Of a stretch of DNA of 64,000 bases, positions 62,223 through 64,000 are shown one piece after another. The notes under the pieces are model-generated. The model did no database searches and was not told the DNA's origin. It saw nothing but the letters and a program-made list of their open reading frames with translations. A program made the position numbers and the translations under genes. The number at the start of each line of letters is the position of its first letter. Position 1 is the stretch's first letter. The stretch covers positions 3,134,406 through 3,198,405 of the forward strand of contig NZ_CP151800.1 of the NCBI RefSeq assembly GCF_038449125.1, given 5' to 3'. The stretch comes from Kosakonia sp. BYX6 (lineage in GTDB: Bacteria; Pseudomonadota; Gammaproteobacteria; Enterobacterales; Enterobacteriaceae).

Positions 62223-62930
62223 TTAACGTCGGTTGCCGAAAATCCGCAGCAGCATCAGGAACAGGTTAATAAAGTCGAGATACAGCGTTAACGCGCCGAG
62301 AATCGAGTACTTACGCAATTGCGCAGTGTCGCTGACGTTAATCTGCTGACCGATGTTTTTCAATTTTTGCGTGTCGTAGGCTGTCAGGCCAACGAAAATC
62401 ACCACGCCGATATAGGTCACCGCCCACATCAGCGCTTCGCTTTTCAGCCAGAAGTTGACCAGCGAGGCGAGCACAATACCGATAAGCCCCATAAACAGCA
62501 TATTGCCGAAGCCGCTGAGATCGCGCTTGGTGGTGTAGCCATACAGGCTCATCGCGCCGAACATCCCGGCGGTGACCACAAAGGTCGCGGCGATCGATTG
62601 CGCAGTGTAGACCAGCAAAATACTGGAGATGGTCAGCCCGGTGAGCGCGGAATAGAGCATAAATAGCGAAGTGGCGACGCCCGCGCTCAGTTTATGAATC
62701 ATCCCGGAAAGAACAAACACCAGCGCCAGTTGGGCGATGATCAGGCCAAAGAAGGTTATCTGACTGGAAAAGACGAAGCTCATGATGGCTTCGCTGCGCG
62801 CGGCGTACCAGGCGACAAACGCGGTCAGTAACAGACCGCAGGTCATCCAGCCATACACTTGCGCCATGTACGTTTGCAGACCGGTGCGGCTGCTCTGCAC
62901 GATAGAATCGGAACGGGGGAAACGATCCAT
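62223..62930 (-). CDS. ybhL: Bax-inhibitor-1 family membrane protein YbhL
   Basis: 235-residue inner-membrane protein with seven predicted helices, orthologous to E. coli YbhL (234). BI-1 signature (GLTAYDTQKLKNIG). The family includes pH-gated calcium leak channels; YbhL's function is unproven. ATG 62930 (MDRFPRSDSIV) has CAGGAG. Confidence 0.95.
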   Translation of the reverse strand: MDRFPRSDSIVQSSRTGLQTYMAQVYGWMTCGLLLTAFVAWYAARSEAIMSFVFSSQITFFGLIIAQLALVFVLSGMIHKLSAGVATSLFMLYSALTGLTISSILLVYTAQSIAATFVVTAGMFGAMSLYGYTTKRDLSGFGNMLFMGLIGIVLASLVNFWLKSEALMWAVTYIGVVIFVGLTAYDTQKLKNIGQQINVSDTAQLRKYSILGALTLYLDFINLFLMLLRIFGNRR

Positions 62931-62986
62931 AATCACTCCTGATTGATGGGATAACACTATAAGGTTAACACATCATTGCCGACCTA

Positions 62987-63439
62987 TTACCAGCGTTTCG
63001 CTGCCTGTTTATCGCTGTCGCGGGCTTCGACCCAGCGCTCCCCTTCCGGCGTCGCTTCGCGCTTCCAGAACGGCGCGCGGGTTTTCAGATAATCCATAAT
63101 AAATTGTCCGGCTTCGAAGGCGCTGCTGCGGTGCGCGCTGGCGGCACCGACAAACACAATCTCGTCGCCCGGCCACAGTTCGCCAACGCGGTGATAAACC
63201 GTCACACGCCCAAGCGGCCAGCGGCTGCGCGCGTCGTCGACAATTTCCGCCAGCGATTTTTCGGTCATGCCGGGGTAATGTTCCAGGGTTAACGCACTCA
63301 CGCTGTCGCCCAGATTGTGGTTGCGCACTTTGCCGGTAAACGTCACAACTGCGCCGTCTTCGTCGCAGGCCGCCAGCCAGGTGTACTCCTCGCCGACATT
63401 AAACGCCGCGCGATCGACACAAATTCGCGTTTCGCTCAT
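62987..63439 (-). CDS. moaE: Molybdopterin synthase large subunit MoaE
   Basis: 150-residue catalytic subunit of molybdopterin synthase, same length as E. coli. It forms a heterotetramer with MoaD and inserts two sulfurs into cyclic pyranopterin monophosphate. Conserved VRNHNLGDSV, AHRSSAFEAGQFIMDYLKT and catalytic KREATPEG. ATG 63439 (MSETRICVD) lies 1 base after the moaD stop. Confidence 0.96.
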   Translation of the reverse strand: MSETRICVDRAAFNVGEEYTWLAACDEDGAVVTFTGKVRNHNLGDSVSALTLEHYPGMTEKSLAEIVDDARSRWPLGRVTVYHRVGELWPGDEIVFVGAASAHRSSAFEAGQFIMDYLKTRAPFWKREATPEGERWVEARDSDKQAAKRW

Positions 63440-63440
63440 C

Positions 63441-63686
63441 TCAACCTCCGGTGACCGGTGGGAAAAAGGCCACTTCATCACCGCTTGCCAGCGGGTGGTC
63501 AAAACTGACTAACGTCTGGTTGACCGCCGCCAGCAGTTTGCCCTCTTCCAGCGCCAGTTCCCAACGTCCGCCCTGCGCAACCAAATGCTGGCGCAGCGCT
63601 TCAACGGAGGGGAAAACCGTGTCGACGGAGATGCTGTCGCAGCCGACCAGTTCACGCACCTGCGCGAAAAACAGTACGTTAATCAT
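63441..63686 (-). CDS. moaD: Molybdopterin synthase sulfur carrier subunit MoaD
   Basis: 81-residue ubiquitin-like sulfur carrier ending in the essential Gly-Gly (FFPPVTGG), thiocarboxylated by MoeB. ATG 63686 (MINVLFFAQ) overlaps the moaC end by 8 bases. Confidence 0.96.
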   Translation of the reverse strand: MINVLFFAQVRELVGCDSISVDTVFPSVEALRQHLVAQGGRWELALEEGKLLAAVNQTLVSFDHPLASGDEVAFFPPVTGG

Positions 63687-64000
63687 GGTTATCTGCCCTG
63701 AAATCCCCCGATTTGCCGCCGCTTTTCGCCAGCAGACGCACCGGGCCAATCACCATATCTTTTTGCACCGCTTTGCACATGTCATAGATGGTCAGCGCGG
63801 CGACGGAAGCCGCGGTTAACGCTTCCATCTCCACGCCGGTTTTACCGCTCAGGCGACAGACCGCTTCAACGCGCACGCGGTTGTGTTCCGGCTGGGCCTG
63901 TAGCAGCACTTCCACTTTGCTGAGCAACAGCGGATGGCACAACGGGATCAGTTCCCAGGTGCGTTTTGCCGCCTGGATACCGGCGATACGCGCGGTGGCG
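63679..64000 (-). CDS. moaC: Cyclic pyranopterin monophosphate synthase MoaC (5' end outside window)
   Basis: C-terminal two thirds of MoaC, which converts 3',8-cyclo-GTP from MoaA into cyclic pyranopterin monophosphate. The frame stays open to base 64000 ([46 protein letters not shown]), so the start lies beyond the window. The first gene seen here of the leftward moaCDE transcript. Confidence 0.95.
   Translation of the reverse strand, partial: ATARIAGIQAAKRTWELIPLCHPLLLSKVEVLLQAQPEHNRVRVEAVCRLSGKTGVEMEALTAASVAALTIYDMCKAVQKDMVIGPVRLLAKSGGKSGDFRADNHD

Overview
The window is chromosomal DNA from a member of the Enterobacteriaceae close to Escherichia, Enterobacter, Kosakonia or Klebsiella. 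Three things support this. The gene order follows the E. coli K-12 segment from ybiY to moaC almost gene for gene. The spacers carry E. coli-type REP/BIME elements and ERIC elements. The start sites, overlaps and small genes (for example mntS) match that family. The genus cannot be fixed from the sequence alone. No tRNA, rRNA, insertion sequence, phage gene or CRISPR array was seen.

Layout, left to right. 1-5646 is a core block: ybiY (cut by the window edge), ybiW, ybiV and ybiU (anaerobic glycyl-radical sugar chemistry, a sugar phosphatase, a predicted oxygenase). 5643-10589 is accessory cassette 1: LacI regulator, ExuT-like transporter and GH31 alpha-glycosidase. 10704-13426 holds ybiT and ldtB. 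13569-22600 is accessory block 2. It contains a leftward operon of 6-phospho-beta-glucosidase, lone PTS EIIC and GntR regulator with twin palindromic operators, then an aldo-keto reductase, then a leftward EmrA/EmrB/outer-membrane-factor efflux operon. 22702-39947 is again core: ybiR, mntR, mntS, opgE, ompX, rhtA, dps, glnHPQ, ybiO, rlmF, ybiI, ybiJ, ybiB and dinG. A flavin-reductase-like gene sits where K-12 carries mcbA, fiu and ybiX.

40088-51022 is accessory block 3, lying between dinG and rhlE. Its left half is a leftward alpha-glucoside system (GntR, EIICB, GH4 6-phospho-glucosidase). Its right half is a rightward bgl-type system (antiterminator, EIIBCA, two GH1 6-phospho-beta-glucosidases) and then an esterase. 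The antiterminator gene has a textbook RNA switch ahead of it: an RAT hairpin whose 3' part is also the 5' arm of a terminator. 51093-64000 is core again: rhlE, the cecR-ybhGFSR operon, ybhQ, ybhP-clsB-ybhN, ybhL and the moaE-moaD-moaC end of the molybdopterin operon (moaC is cut by the window edge).

Taken together, this is a conserved chromosome arm into which three separate glycoside-utilisation modules have been placed. Each has its own regulator class (LacI; GntR/HutC; GntR plus BglG-type antiterminator). All are consistent with growth on plant-derived alpha- and beta-glucosides. No wholly new defence or mobile system was found. The best leads are regulatory DNA and RNA elements, the EIIC that lacks EIIA/EIIB partners, the altered GH4 signature and the repeat-extended RhlE tail.
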